A stretch of 64,000 nt of DNA, taken from assembly GCF_007680605.1 (NCBI RefSeq), contig NZ_VEIO01000002.1, positions 305,804-369,803 of the forward strand. The letters are read 5' to 3'. This document shows positions 53,237-64,000 of this stretch, one piece after another (position 1 is the first letter of the stretch; each line of letters starts with the position of its first letter). Both the position numbers and the translations under genes were made by a program. The notes beneath the pieces are model-generated. The model did not search any database, was not told the origin of the DNA, and saw nothing but the letters and a program-made list of their open reading frames with translations. The DNA is from Paenibacillus xylanexedens (GTDB lineage: Bacteria; Bacillota; Bacilli; Paenibacillales; Paenibacillaceae).

Positions 53237-56230
53237 ATGAAAGGGCGATGGTGGAGACGCGTTGCTATGGTAACGTTATCGGCAGGACTTCTCGCAGGGA
53301 GCTTTTCTATGAATACAGGATTACGTCAGGCGGATGCGGCCGCCGGAGATCATAACTATGCCGAAGCACTACAGAAGGCCATTTACTTCTATGAAGCGCA
53401 ACGCTCAGGCCCGTTGCCTGCCAACAACCGGGTTGAATGGCGTGGTGACTCGGGATTGCAGGATGGAGCCGATGTCGGTGTCGATCTGACTGGAGGCTGG
53501 TATGATGCTGGAGATCATGTGAAATTCGGTTTTCCAATGGCTGCTTCGGCAACCATGCTAGCCTGGTCTGTCGTTGAGTATGCCGACGGCTATGAGCAAG
53601 CCGGACAACTGGAGGAAATCAAAGATAATATCCGGTGGGCAACCGACTATTTTATGAAAGCGCATACGAAGCCAAACGAATTGTGGGGACAAGTCGGAGG
53701 TGGCAACACGGATCATGCTTGGTGGGGACCTGCAGAGGTGATGCAGATGAACCGGCCTTCGTTCAAGATCGATGCTTCCTGTCCGGGAAGTGATCTGGCG
53801 GCAGAAACGGCTGCTGCACTGGCGGCGGCGTCCATCGTATTTGCGGATGATGATCCAGCCTACTCGGCGAAGATGCTTCAGCATGCGAAAGAACTGTACA
53901 ATTTTGCAGATACATATCGGGGAAAATACACCGATTGTATTACCGACGCTGCTGCATTTTATAATTCGTGGACGGGATATGAGGATGAGCTTGCATGGGG
54001 CGGAGCATGGCTTTATTTAGCCACTAATGATAACGCTTACTTGTCCAAGGCGATGGCAGCTGCAGATCGGTGGTCTACAACCGGAGGTTCCGCGAACTGG
54101 CCTTATACCTGGACACAGGGCTGGGACAGTAAACATTACGGTGCCCAGATTCTGCTTGCCCGAATCACCTCCGGTTTGAACATGCCAGAGGCAACAAAGT
54201 TCATCCAATCAACCGAGCGCAATCTCGATTACTGGACGGTTGGCACGAACGGAGGGCGTGTGACCTACACCCCGGGCGGATTGGCGTGGCTGGATCAGTG
54301 GGGTTCACTCCGATATACGGCGAACGCAGCATTTATTGCATTCGTGTACTCCGATTGGGTTAGTGACCCTGTGAAAAAATCCAGATATCAAAATTTTGCG
54401 ACTTCACAGATGAATTACATTTTAGGAGATAATCCTCGTCAGAGCAGTTATGTTGTGGGATACGGAAAAAATCCGCCACAGCATCCGCATCATCGTACCG
54501 CTCATAGTTCATGGATGAACAATGAAGATATTCCGGCAAATCACCGTCATATTTTATACGGCGCCATGGTGGGAGGACCAAATGCGTCAGATCAATATAC
54601 GGACGATATCTCGGACTATGTGAGCAATGAGGTGGCGACGGATTATAATGCTGGATTCACGGGTGCACTCGCCAAGATGAATCTGCTCTATGGACAGAAT
54701 CATCAACCTCTGGCGAATTTCCCTGCTCCTGAAGTCAAAGGTGACGAGTATTTTGTAGAAGCTGCTGTTCGGTCATCAGGCACCAATTATACGGAAATCC
54801 GAGCATTGCTTAACAACCGCTCAGGTTGGCCTGCTCGAATGGGAGATCAGCTTTCCTTCAAATATTTCCTCGATTTGAGTGAAGTGTATGCCGCAGGACG
54901 CACCGTATCCGATGTTCAGGTCACGGTATCCTCTACTGAAGGTGCAACCGTTTCTCAACCTGTCGTCGTGGATGCCGCCAAACGGATTTATGCGATTACA
55001 GCGGACTTCAGTAATACCAAAATTTATCCGGGAGGAGAGGGGAATTACCGCAAGGAAGTTCAGTTCCGGATTACCGGACCGCAAGGGGCATGGAATCCAG
55101 CGAATGATCCTTCATACCAAAACCTGACGACAGGTACTCCGGTGAAAAGCAACTATATTCCTGTCTATGATGCCGGAGTGAAGGTGTTTGGACAGGAGCC
55201 GGGCGTTACACCTGTGACTGTTCCAGCCGCACCCTCTGGAGTGCAAGCTTCGCCTGGCAACAATCAGGTGACGCTGAACTGGGTTGCCTCTGCCGGGGCT
55301 GTATCGTACGCGGTAAAGCGTGCCGAGGTTAGCGGAGGCCCGTACACAACCGTTGCGACAGGTGTAAATGGATTGACTTACACCAACACAGGATTGACAA
55401 ATGGCAAGACGTACTACTACGTGGTGACCGCTGTCAATACAGCCGGGGAATCGCCAGCTTCCGTTCAAGTGGTCGGGACACCGCAGGCAACTTCAACTGT
55501 GCCAGGTACGCTTATCTTAAGTGGAACAGCAGGAAATAATCAGAACGTGCTGTCATGGACAGCGGCATCTGGAGCTGCCAGTTACAAGGTACAACGTGCT
55601 GCTGCCAATGGTACGTATGCGGATGTAGCGACCGGGCTAACGGTGTTGACCTACACGGACACGACAGCCCTTAATGGAACTTCGTACAATTACCGCATTG
55701 TTGCCGTAAACGCAAATGGGCAATCGTTATCTAACGTGGTTGTACTGACACCATCCGGACCGCCTGTGTCCACAGGTACGCTGGAAGTGCAGTATCGAAG
55801 CGGAGGGTCCGGGAATTCGAGCAATGCGGTAACCCCTCAGTTTAATGTGAAGAACACCGGCACACAGCCTATCGATCTGAGCACGGTGAAAATCCGGTAC
55901 TACTTTACCAAAGATGGCACAGAGGATCTGACCTTCTGGTGTGATTACGCCGTGGTGGGTACGGCGAATGTGCAAGGAAAGTTTGTGAACGTGAACCCGG
56001 CGAAAGGAACGGCGGATACGTATCTGGAGATCAGTTTTACCTCTGGAGCGGGAAGTTTGGCAGCCGGAGCAGAAACGGGTGTGATTCAGGGACGTTTTTC
56101 AAAAAATAACTGGAGTAACTTCGATCAGAGCAATGATTACTCCTATGATGGTTCCAAGACTGCTTTTGCTGCATGGAACAAAGTGACCGCGTATCAAGGC
56201 AGTACCCAAGTATGGGGACTGGAGCCGTAA
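53237..56230 (+). CDS. Secreted GH9 endoglucanase with CBM3c, two Fn3 and CBM3 modules
   Basis: A 997-residue cellulase. Signal peptide to about 36 (VAMVTLSAGLLAGSFSMNTG). The GH9 domain (about 37-490) has the catalytic Asp pair in WYDAGDHVKFG near residue 90, the His loop PPQHPHHRTAHS and the acid Glu in DYVSNEVATDYNAGF. A CBM3c module (about 505-655) that makes such enzymes processive comes next. Two Fn3 modules (about 665-840) and a cellulose-binding CBM3 (about 848-997) end it. The P. barcinonensis Cel9B has GH9-CBM3c-Fn3-CBM3 order. ATG 53237 has AAAAGGAG 13 bases ahead. Operon with the GH48 gene, 96 bp away with no terminator. Confidence 0.95.
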   Translation: MKGRWWRRVAMVTLSAGLLAGSFSMNTGLRQADAAAGDHNYAEALQKAIYFYEAQRSGPLPANNRVEWRGDSGLQDGADVGVDLTGGWYDAGDHVKFGFPMAASATMLAWSVVEYADGYEQAGQLEEIKDNIRWATDYFMKAHTKPNELWGQVGGGNTDHAWWGPAEVMQMNRPSFKIDASCPGSDLAAETAAALAAASIVFADDDPAYSAKMLQHAKELYNFADTYRGKYTDCITDAAAFYNSWTGYEDELAWGGAWLYLATNDNAYLSKAMAAADRWSTTGGSANWPYTWTQGWDSKHYGAQILLARITSGLNMPEATKFIQSTERNLDYWTVGTNGGRVTYTPGGLAWLDQWGSLRYTANAAFIAFVYSDWVSDPVKKSRYQNFATSQMNYILGDNPRQSSYVVGYGKNPPQHPHHRTAHSSWMNNEDIPANHRHILYGAMVGGPNASDQYTDDISDYVSNEVATDYNAGFTGALAKMNLLYGQNHQPLANFPAPEVKGDEYFVEAAVRSSGTNYTEIRALLNNRSGWPARMGDQLSFKYFLDLSEVYAAGRTVSDVQVTVSSTEGATVSQPVVVDAAKRIYAITADFSNTKIYPGGEGNYRKEVQFRITGPQGAWNPANDPSYQNLTTGTPVKSNYIPVYDAGVKVFGQEPGVTPVTVPAAPSGVQASPGNNQVTLNWVASAGAVSYAVKRAEVSGGPYTTVATGVNGLTYTNTGLTNGKTYYYVVTAVNTAGESPASVQVVGTPQATSTVPGTLILSGTAGNNQNVLSWTAASGAASYKVQRAAANGTYADVATGLTVLTYTDTTALNGTSYNYRIVAVNANGQSLSNVVVLTPSGPPVSTGTLEVQYRSGGSGNSSNAVTPQFNVKNTGTQPIDLSTVKIRYYFTKDGTEDLTFWCDYAVVGTANVQGKFVNVNPAKGTADTYLEISFTSGAGSLAAGAETGVIQGRFSKNNWSNFDQSNDYSYDGSKTAFAAWNKVTAYQGSTQVWGLEP

Positions 56231-56326
56231 AGCAAAGAACTTTGACAGGCAAGAGGCCAAAAAACAGCATGGGCAGACCAGCAGCATTGATATTGAATTT
56301 CCACTATTCCAGGGAGGTATATATTC

Positions 56327-59300
56327 ATGTTGAAAACAGCTGCAAAAAAGAGTTTAACTGCCATGCTGGCAGGAACCGTCATGCTGACGGGATACACGGG
56401 GCTCTGGGCAGGACCTGAAACGGCACATGCTGCCGATCAGGCGATTGAAATTCAGGCCGATGGCGTGAATGAAGCTCGCTTTTTGCAATTATACGGTCAA
56501 TTAAAAGACCCGGCGAACGGATATTTTTCTCCAGAAGGCATTCCGTATCACTCCATAGAAACGTTGCTCAGTGAAGCACCGGATTATGGACATATGTCTA
56601 CGTCGGAGGCGTACAGTTACTGGTTGTGGCTAGAGACGATGTATGGTCACTACACAGGCGATTGGAGCAAACTGGAAGCGGCCTGGGATAACATGGAGAA
56701 GTACATTATTCCGGTGAACGAAGGGGACGGCAAGGAAGAGCAGCCAACGATGAGCTTCTATAATCCGAACAGTCCGGCAACATATGCAGCGGAAAAACCA
56801 TTCCCGGACCAGTATCCTTCGAATCTGAATGGTCAGTATGCAGCAGGTAAGGACCCGCTCGATGCCGAGCTCAAGGCAACCTATGGTAATAATCAGACGT
56901 ATCTGATGCACTGGCTGATCGACGTGGATGACTGGTATGGATACGGAAATCTGTTGAATCCTTCCCATACAACAACGTATGTGAATACGTTCCAGCGTGG
57001 GGAGCAGGAGTCCGTGTGGGAGGCTGTTCCTCATCCATCCCAGGATGATAAATCATTCGGTAAAGCGGGCGAAGGGTTCATGAGTCTGTTTACGAAGGAA
57101 AATCAGGCTCCATCGGCACAGTGGCGTTATACCAATGCAACCGATGCGGATGCGCGTGCAGTACAGGTACTGTACTGGGCGAAAGAGATGGGCTATAACA
57201 ATACGGAGTATCTTGATAAAGCGAAGAAGATGGGCGACTATCTGCGGTATGGCATGTACGATAAGTATTTCCAGAAGGTTGGAAGTGCGAAGAACGGTAC
57301 ACCAACCCCAGGTACAGGTAAAGACTCCAACATGTATCTCATGGCTTGGTATACGTCATGGGGCGGTGGATTGGGTCAAGGCGGGGATTGGGCATGGCGT
57401 ATTGGGGCAAGTCACACGCACCAGGCCTATCAAAACCCGGTTGCAGCATATGCCCTGTCCGATCCGGCAGGCGGCTTGATTCCAGAGTCACCTACAGCCA
57501 AAGCGGACTGGAATGCAACGTTAAAACGTCAGCTTGAATTCTACACCTGGCTGCAATCCCATGAAGGAGCAGTCGGCGGCGGGGCAACCAATAGCATTGG
57601 TGGTTCCTACGCGGCTTATCCGGCAGGTGTGAGCACGTTCTATGATATGGCTTATCAGGAAGCGCCAGTATATCGTGACCCGGATTCCAACACGTGGTTC
57701 GGATTCCAGGCATGGCCGCTGGAGCGTGTGGCGGAGATGTATTACATCTTGGCAGAGAGCGGTGACCTGACCTCTGAAAACTTCCAAATGGCTAAACAGG
57801 TCATTACAAAATGGGTGGACTGGACCAAAGATTATGTGTTTGCTGGTGAGCGCCCTGTAACGGATGCTCAAGGCTACTATTTGAATGCTGCAGGACAGCG
57901 CATTCTCGGCGGAACGAATGTACAGGTAGCAACGACTCCGGCTCCAGGCGAGTTCTGGATTCCAGGTGGTCAGGAATGGCAAGGACAGCCGGATAAATGG
58001 AATGGATTCAGCACCTATACGAATAATCCAAACTTCCATGCCATTACCAAAGATCCAGTACAGGATACAGGAGTACTGGGAAGTTATATCAAAGCATTGA
58101 CGTTCTTCGCAGCCGGAACGGAGGCAGAGAACGGTACGCTGAGTGTGAAAGGTCAGGAAGCCAAAGACTTGGCTCAGACGTTGCTCGATACAGCTTGGGA
58201 TTACAATGACGGTGTAGGTATCGTTACAGAGGAAGAGCGTAAGGATTACTTCCGTTACTTCGCGAAAGAGATCTATCTCCCGGCGAACTGGACGGGGACG
58301 TTCGGTCAAGGTAATACGATTCCAGGCACCGCAGGCGTACCTTCCGATCCGGCAAAAGGCGGAAATGGCGTGTACATCGGATACTCCGATCTGCGTCCTG
58401 CAATCAAGCAAGATCCGGCTTGGGCTTATCTGGAGAACAAGTACAAAACATCTTACAATCCGACCACGAAGCAGTGGGAAAATGGTGCACCGACCTTTAC
58501 GTATCACCGTTTTTGGTCACAGGTTGATATGGCTACCGCTTATGGAGAGTTCGACCGTCTCCTTGGTGACAGCGAAACACCAGGCGTGGAAGCACCTGCC
58601 GCTCCTGCAGGCGTAACTGCTGCCGGCGGTGACAAACAAGTGGTATTGAACTGGAATGCTGCGGCGAGAGCAACTTCCTATACGGTAAAACGTGCCGAAG
58701 TGAACGGTGGCCCGTATACTTCTGTAGCAACTGGTGTTAGCGGTATTACGTTTACAGACACCGGACTGACGAATGGAAAAGCATACTATTATGTCATTAC
58801 CGCTGTAAATAGTGCTGGTGAGTCCGCGCCATCTGCGCAGGTGACAGCAACACCGCAGGCCGGAGTCGCTATACCAGGAGCCTTTACCCTGAGTGGAACA
58901 GCAGGTGATGCAAAAGCCGTGCTGAACTGGACGGCTTCAACCGGAGCGGCAACCTATAACGTGCAGCGTTCGACAGGTACAGGTGCGTATGCCAATCTTG
59001 CGACAGGGCTGACGGCACTGACGTATACCGATGCAACAGCAGTGAATGGTACGGCTTACAACTACAGAGTGGTTGCCATCAATGCCGATGGACAGACGAA
59101 CTCGAATGTAATTGTGCTGACACCAATGGCTGCTCCGATCTCCACCGGAACACTTGAAGTGCAGTATCGCAATGGAGGCTCGGGTGCTTCAGGCAACTCT
59201 CTTACACCACAATTCAATGTGAAGAATACAGGTACAACGGCCGTCGATCTGAGCAAAGTGAAGCTTCGTTATTATTTTACGAAGGATAGTGCCGCTGATC

Positions 59301-59602
59301 TGAGCTTCTGGTGTGACTACGCACAGGTTGGCAGTGCCAACGTGCAGGGCAAATTCGTAGCTGTGGAGCCGGCAAAAGGAACCGCAGATACGTATCTGGA
59401 GATCAGCTTTACTGCCGGTGCAGGTAGTTTGGCGGCTGGCGCTGAGACAGGAGTCATTCAAACACGTTCCTCCAAAAACAACTGGACGAATTTTGATCAA
59501 TCGAATGATTACTCCTTTGCTGCTACCCAAACCGCATTTGGTGCGTGGACGAAAGTAACGGCATACCAGGATGGCGTGAAGGTATGGGGAATGGAGCCAT
59601 AA
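56327..59602 (+). CDS. Secreted GH48 exoglucanase with two Fn3 and CBM3 modules
   Basis: A 1091-residue cellobiohydrolase that releases cellobiose from chain ends. Signal peptide to about 36. The GH48 domain (about 42-745) begins RFLQLYGQLKDPANGYFSPE and GIPYHSIETLLSEAPDYGH; the catalytic acid is expected in SEAYSYWLWLETMYGHY. WAWRIGASHTHQAYQNPVAA and FWIPGGQEWQGQPDKWNGFS are also typical. Two Fn3 and a CBM3 module follow, closely matching the tail of the upstream GH9 enzyme. GGGAGGTATATATTC precedes the ATG. GH9 and GH48 enzymes act together on crystalline cellulose. Confidence 0.95.
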   Translation: MLKTAAKKSLTAMLAGTVMLTGYTGLWAGPETAHAADQAIEIQADGVNEARFLQLYGQLKDPANGYFSPEGIPYHSIETLLSEAPDYGHMSTSEAYSYWLWLETMYGHYTGDWSKLEAAWDNMEKYIIPVNEGDGKEEQPTMSFYNPNSPATYAAEKPFPDQYPSNLNGQYAAGKDPLDAELKATYGNNQTYLMHWLIDVDDWYGYGNLLNPSHTTTYVNTFQRGEQESVWEAVPHPSQDDKSFGKAGEGFMSLFTKENQAPSAQWRYTNATDADARAVQVLYWAKEMGYNNTEYLDKAKKMGDYLRYGMYDKYFQKVGSAKNGTPTPGTGKDSNMYLMAWYTSWGGGLGQGGDWAWRIGASHTHQAYQNPVAAYALSDPAGGLIPESPTAKADWNATLKRQLEFYTWLQSHEGAVGGGATNSIGGSYAAYPAGVSTFYDMAYQEAPVYRDPDSNTWFGFQAWPLERVAEMYYILAESGDLTSENFQMAKQVITKWVDWTKDYVFAGERPVTDAQGYYLNAAGQRILGGTNVQVATTPAPGEFWIPGGQEWQGQPDKWNGFSTYTNNPNFHAITKDPVQDTGVLGSYIKALTFFAAGTEAENGTLSVKGQEAKDLAQTLLDTAWDYNDGVGIVTEEERKDYFRYFAKEIYLPANWTGTFGQGNTIPGTAGVPSDPAKGGNGVYIGYSDLRPAIKQDPAWAYLENKYKTSYNPTTKQWENGAPTFTYHRFWSQVDMATAYGEFDRLLGDSETPGVEAPAAPAGVTAAGGDKQVVLNWNAAARATSYTVKRAEVNGGPYTSVATGVSGITFTDTGLTNGKAYYYVITAVNSAGESAPSAQVTATPQAGVAIPGAFTLSGTAGDAKAVLNWTASTGAATYNVQRSTGTGAYANLATGLTALTYTDATAVNGTAYNYRVVAINADGQTNSNVIVLTPMAAPISTGTLEVQYRNGGSGASGNSLTPQFNVKNTGTTAVDLSKVKLRYYFTKDSAADLSFWCDYAQVGSANVQGKFVAVEPAKGTADTYLEISFTAGAGSLAAGAETGVIQTRSSKNNWTNFDQSNDYSFAATQTAFGAWTKVTAYQDGVKVWGMEP

Positions 59603-60142
59603 TTGAATCAGCAAGCGGAGCATGGAATGAAGGAAAAGGGTTAGTTTCAGGAATTGGGCCGGGAACGGAACGCCTGATCTTTATTCAAACTTGCTGCTAA
59701 TTATACTTCCGATGAAAGGCCGGGGAGAAATCCCCGGTTTTTTCTTGTGCTTACGTAGTTAAATCCATTTATTTTCATTTGTGAAAGAGGGATTCCAGAT
59801 TAAACTGCAATGAAACGTGGTAATGTTTTCCAGTTGGGTGACGAGAAAAATTAAAATCTAGTGCATAGGTTGCATGCGTGTGTAGCCAAGGTCTGCCTGA
59901 CCAAAACGTGGAAATCTAAGGTATATCAATTAGTTACAAAAATTTAACCGTTCATTCCGTGTAGGGTATGCTCTATTTTTCCAGTCGAAGAACGTTTTCC
60001 CTGATCCTTAGTGCTCACACTTGTCTAAACCCTAGCAGGACTTTGGGCTGATGAACGTTAGGGAATGCCCGTTTACAATAAGGCGAGCCGGGAAGGTGGC
60101 TTCTTGGTTAAAATTTTGTAATATCCGGAGGGACACGACATC
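59603..60142. other. 540-bp gap before the NlpC/P60 gene
   Basis: After the cellulase terminator there are about 400 bp without a gene. CCCTAGC near 60025 and GTTAGGG near 60057 could pair, so a structured leader is possible, but I could not match it to a known riboswitch class. Confidence 0.4.
59719..59744 (+). terminator. Terminator of the cellulase operon
   Basis: CCGGGGA (59720-59726) pairs with TCCCCGG (59731-59737) around GAAA, followed by six T. Confidence 0.9.
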
Positions 60143-60970
60143 ATGAACTGGAAGAATACCATTGTTACGGCAAGTGTAACAGCAGCAATGCTGATGGGAA
60201 GTCTGACAACAGCAACGCTCACAGGACAGGTATCCGCGGCAGCGGCAGATCAATCGAAAGTAGAAGTCATCTGGGGTGTAAACCTTCGAACCTCACCAAC
60301 GTCATCTGGTAAAGTCATTCGTATGGTTTCCAAAGGAGAAACATTAACTGTGCTTGAGCAATCCGGATCGGATTGGTATAGAATCAAAGATGCTTCTAAT
60401 CGGACAGGTTATATCTCGTCTTCATCCAAATACACACAAGCAATAAGCAGTGGATCAACAACAGGCAATACGGGCACGACTAACGGTTCAAGCGGCTCGG
60501 GATCTAATCAGGGTTCAACAAGTCAGGGAAGTGTTGCAGTAGAGAAGGTTATTGCGGCCGGAATGAAATACTTGGGGACACCTTATAAATATGCTGCGGA
60601 TCGCGACAGTACGGCAGCGTTTGACTGCTCCAGCTTTGTACGGCGAGCTTTTATTGACGGACTTGGAATTACACTTCCGGCGGACTCACGCCAACAAGGA
60701 GACTATGTGAAGAAGAAAGGTACGGTCACTACGAATTGGAAAAACCTGAAACGTGGTGATCTGATGTACTTTATGTCCTACAAAGGCACTTCTGCATCAG
60801 CCTACAGTGGCGTGAACAAATCTCGGGCGACGATTACACATACGGGTATTTATTTGGGTAACGGTAAAATACTGCATACATACTCCAACGCTGGCGGCGG
60901 TGTGACGGTTAGTGATATTGCCGGCAAGCACTGGGAATCCCGCTTCCTGTTCGGAGGCAGTGCGTTGTAG
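60143..60970 (+). CDS. Secreted SH3b-NlpC/P60 cell-wall hydrolase
   Basis: A 275-residue exported peptidase. Signal peptide to about 35 (NTIVTASVTAAMLMGSLTTA). A bacterial SH3 domain follows (VNLRTSPTSSGKVIRMVSKG, then DWYRIKDASNRTGYISSSSK). A Ser/Gly/Thr linker leads to the NlpC/P60 domain at about 135-275, with catalytic Cys in AFDCSSFVRRAF, His in ATITHTGIYLGNGK and a third polar residue in HTYSNAGGGV. It should cut peptide stems of peptidoglycan. GGAGGGACACG precedes the ATG. Single gene with a strong terminator. Confidence 0.93.
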   Translation: MNWKNTIVTASVTAAMLMGSLTTATLTGQVSAAAADQSKVEVIWGVNLRTSPTSSGKVIRMVSKGETLTVLEQSGSDWYRIKDASNRTGYISSSSKYTQAISSGSTTGNTGTTNGSSGSGSNQGSTSQGSVAVEKVIAAGMKYLGTPYKYAADRDSTAAFDCSSFVRRAFIDGLGITLPADSRQQGDYVKKKGTVTTNWKNLKRGDLMYFMSYKGTSASAYSGVNKSRATITHTGIYLGNGKILHTYSNAGGGVTVSDIAGKHWESRFLFGGSAL

Positions 60971-61118
60971 GACAAGCACTGGTTTATCCGCTGGCTCACG
61001 GCTAGTCAGAGATGGAGCAAAGCACCTGGTAAGGCTGATCACATAGAATAGCCAAGTTCGAGTATGATATGTGTGCAACAGCCAGGCTGCGCCAACTGGT
61101 GCAAGTGGCACATAAATC

Positions 61119-61168
61119 AAACACCTTTCATTTGACCGTTATTTTTGGCAAATGAAAGGTGTTTTTTT
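61119..61168. terminator. Bidirectional terminator
   Basis: A perfect 16-bp stem (AAACACCTTTCATTTG/CAAATGAAAGGTGTTT) plus a T-run lies between convergent genes. Confidence 0.93.
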
Positions 61169-61187
61169 GTGCTTTGTTTTACTTGTT

Positions 61188-62111
61188 TTACAAAGGCGCT
61201 ATTCCATCGTGATAGAACAATCGGAACAAAATGTCTTGGTTATAGTTGCCGAATCCCTCACCATATAGCGTCATTCCACCCACGTGACGTGCATCTTCCT
61301 CCACAGAAAGGCGCAACGTCCACTGATTACGCTCCACTGGAATGTCTGAGAGTGTGACGCTGGACAGATGTTGGCCATCGATAAACGTTCCTTCATTCGT
61401 TATACGCAACACTTTGAGCATGCCATATTGATTCACGATATCACTCCACCAGTCAGGCGTAAATATGCCGCGACCATTGCCGGAGTCACCCGGGCTGGTC
61501 CATTCCCCTAAACGAATGCCGTTCAGGGTGAACGTAATATCTGAAGGCCAGTTTGGGTTAACGGAAGGGGCCTCTGATCCGATCTCCAGAGACAACTCAA
61601 TGGCGTCAATGTGCTGCCCGGTCAACATGTAGTTGGGGATTTTATACTCGACAAATCCGCGTCCCATCCACAAGATATGAGCATGCATTCGGTCCGGGTC
61701 CAAAAAATAACGAGGATCATCATACTGCCCAATGACATGATCAGATGTCGCTAAACCGCAAGTAGGATATACGTCAAAATGCGTGTAGTGCCCGACAGGG
61801 ATGGACACCTCGTGAAACTTGCGGGATGTTCCGGTCTCTTGAGGCATGGAGATGCCGATCCAGTCGACAGCCAGGCTGTTCATTTTATGTGTGCCGCCAT
61901 CCTTGCGTACCATTTTGGATTGAATGATGCCGACATCTTGAAGCTTGCGGACGTGCATGGTGACGATCGCACTACTCAGTCCAAGCGAAGCGGCAATATC
62001 TTTCACATTCATTGGTGTCTCAGCCACAAGGCGGATAATCTGTAGCCGAACTTCACTGGCAAGTGCTTCATATAAAGGGAGCCATTCGGCGTCGGTATTT
62101 GCTCTGATCAC
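61188..62111 (-). CDS. ArsR-type regulator with large C-terminal beta domain
   Basis: A 307-residue protein. Residues 8-80 form a winged helix of ArsR type (WLPLYEALASEVRLQIIRLV, MNVKDIAASLGLSSAIVTMH, VRKLQDVGII). The next 220 residues are beta-rich (HYTHFDVYPTCGLATSDHVI, AIELSLEIGSEAPSVNPNWP, FTLNGIRLGEWTSPGD) and resemble a jelly-roll or sugar-binding fold, unusual for ArsR proteins, which normally bind metals and are about 100 residues. The start is GTG 62111 after GGAGGAACAACT. Divergent from the GH51 arabinofuranosidase gene, it probably controls it in response to arabinose or an arabinoside. Confidence 0.8.
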   Translation of the reverse strand: MIRANTDAEWLPLYEALASEVRLQIIRLVAETPMNVKDIAASLGLSSAIVTMHVRKLQDVGIIQSKMVRKDGGTHKMNSLAVDWIGISMPQETGTSRKFHEVSIPVGHYTHFDVYPTCGLATSDHVIGQYDDPRYFLDPDRMHAHILWMGRGFVEYKIPNYMLTGQHIDAIELSLEIGSEAPSVNPNWPSDITFTLNGIRLGEWTSPGDSGNGRGIFTPDWWSDIVNQYGMLKVLRITNEGTFIDGQHLSSVTLSDIPVERNQWTLRLSVEEDARHVGGMTLYGEGFGNYNQDILFRLFYHDGIAPL

Positions 62112-62210
62112 AGTTGTTCCTCCAATTTCATGTATAGAATTAAGTTAAACATAAATTCAGTGAAAAGAATAATATTTTTCGAATTTCGGGTTGAAATATG
62201 TGTTGTTATC

Positions 62211-63795
<1,585 letters not shown>

Positions 63796-63951
63796 GAGGC
63801 TGGCAGTGGTTTAATGGGTGGCGTGCAGGTTACTGAATTGCATCAAGGTTGACGTAAGATAAGGTTGAGGCAATACAAGTGTTTCGTGTTTAAGTAGGCT
63901 CTACCTGAGTTACGGCGAGTCTAAAGTTGGTAGATATAACCAACGTGCAAT

Positions 63952-63987
63952 AAAAAACGGTATGCGAATATTCGCATACCGTTTTTT
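63952..63987 (+). terminator. Terminator after the GH51 gene
   Basis: A perfect hairpin (ACGGTATGCGAA/TTCGCATACCGT) with A- and T-runs lies at the right window edge. Confidence 0.92.
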
Positions 63988-64000
63988 TGTTCCCGAGTAG

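Noticed and set aside
53131..53355. 74-codon frame overlapping the start of the GH9 gene
   Set aside because: It is in a different frame from the signal peptide and ends inside the cellulase gene; the good ribosome site nearby more likely serves ATG 53237.
57521..58507. 328-codon open frame on the minus strand inside the GH48 gene
   Set aside because: It is the antisense shadow of a highly conserved catalytic domain, with no ribosome site and no recognisable protein.
59900..60142. c-di-AMP (ydaO) or other riboswitch before the NlpC/P60 gene
   Set aside because: Such riboswitches are common at these genes, but I could not find the conserved core segments here.

Overview
The window looks like a chromosome segment of a Paenibacillus-type firmicute. 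The evidence is strong AGGAGG-like ribosome binding sites, several TTG and GTG starts, the ald/adeR pair, a Bacillus-style sigma-54 region, and secreted cellulases with the same build as the Cel9B/Cel48C pair of Paenibacillus barcinonensis. I see no rRNA, tRNA, CRISPR array, intact insertion sequence or phage. All assignments come from reading motifs and protein families by eye; no database search was run.

Layout. 1-8.5 kb: the 3' part of an RNA-repair enzyme (Pnkp), a GNAT-fold acyltransferase, a pentapeptide-repeat protein, an AEC transporter, a Mug-type DNA glycosylase and an ECF sigma/anti-sigma pair. 8.5-16 kb: a LacI regulator facing a GH125 mannosidase across a clear promoter and operator, a SatA-like acetyltransferase, a sugar oxidoreductase and isomerase with a divergent AraC regulator, and a small kinase. 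16-32 kb: a RecB/Cas4-like nuclease, then amino-acid catabolism: ald with its activator adeR (alanine), a sigma-54 activator with proline and P5C dehydrogenases read from divergent -24/-12 promoters and followed by the sigma-54 gene itself, and aspartase. 32-53 kb: chemoreceptors, envelope proteins, an MFS pump with a possible attenuator, several very small genes, a membrane histidine kinase, and a two-gene locus resembling comQ-comX. 53-64 kb: plant-polymer degradation (GH9 and GH48 cellulases in one operon, an NlpC/P60 protein, and a GH51 arabinofuranosidase with a divergent ArsR-type regulator).

The most unusual locus is 44.2-47.4 kb. An isoprenoid-synthase-fold protein with two Asp-rich motifs is followed after 25 bp by an 81-residue peptide that has an NHLP-type leader and a short tail containing Cys and Trp. 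This is the order and enzyme type of ComQ-ComX, whose product is a prenylated peptide pheromone, but with a leader of a different RiPP class. A phosphorelay-type histidine kinase with a large extracellular and multi-pass membrane sensor converges on the peptide gene and is a candidate receptor. This is inference from sequence.

Two families of interspersed non-coding repeats are also present: a 214-bp element with nested inverted units (two copies without indels) and a 239-bp element with perfect 19-bp terminal inverted repeats, plus two decayed or partial relatives, one of them in the 5' leader of the mannosidase gene.
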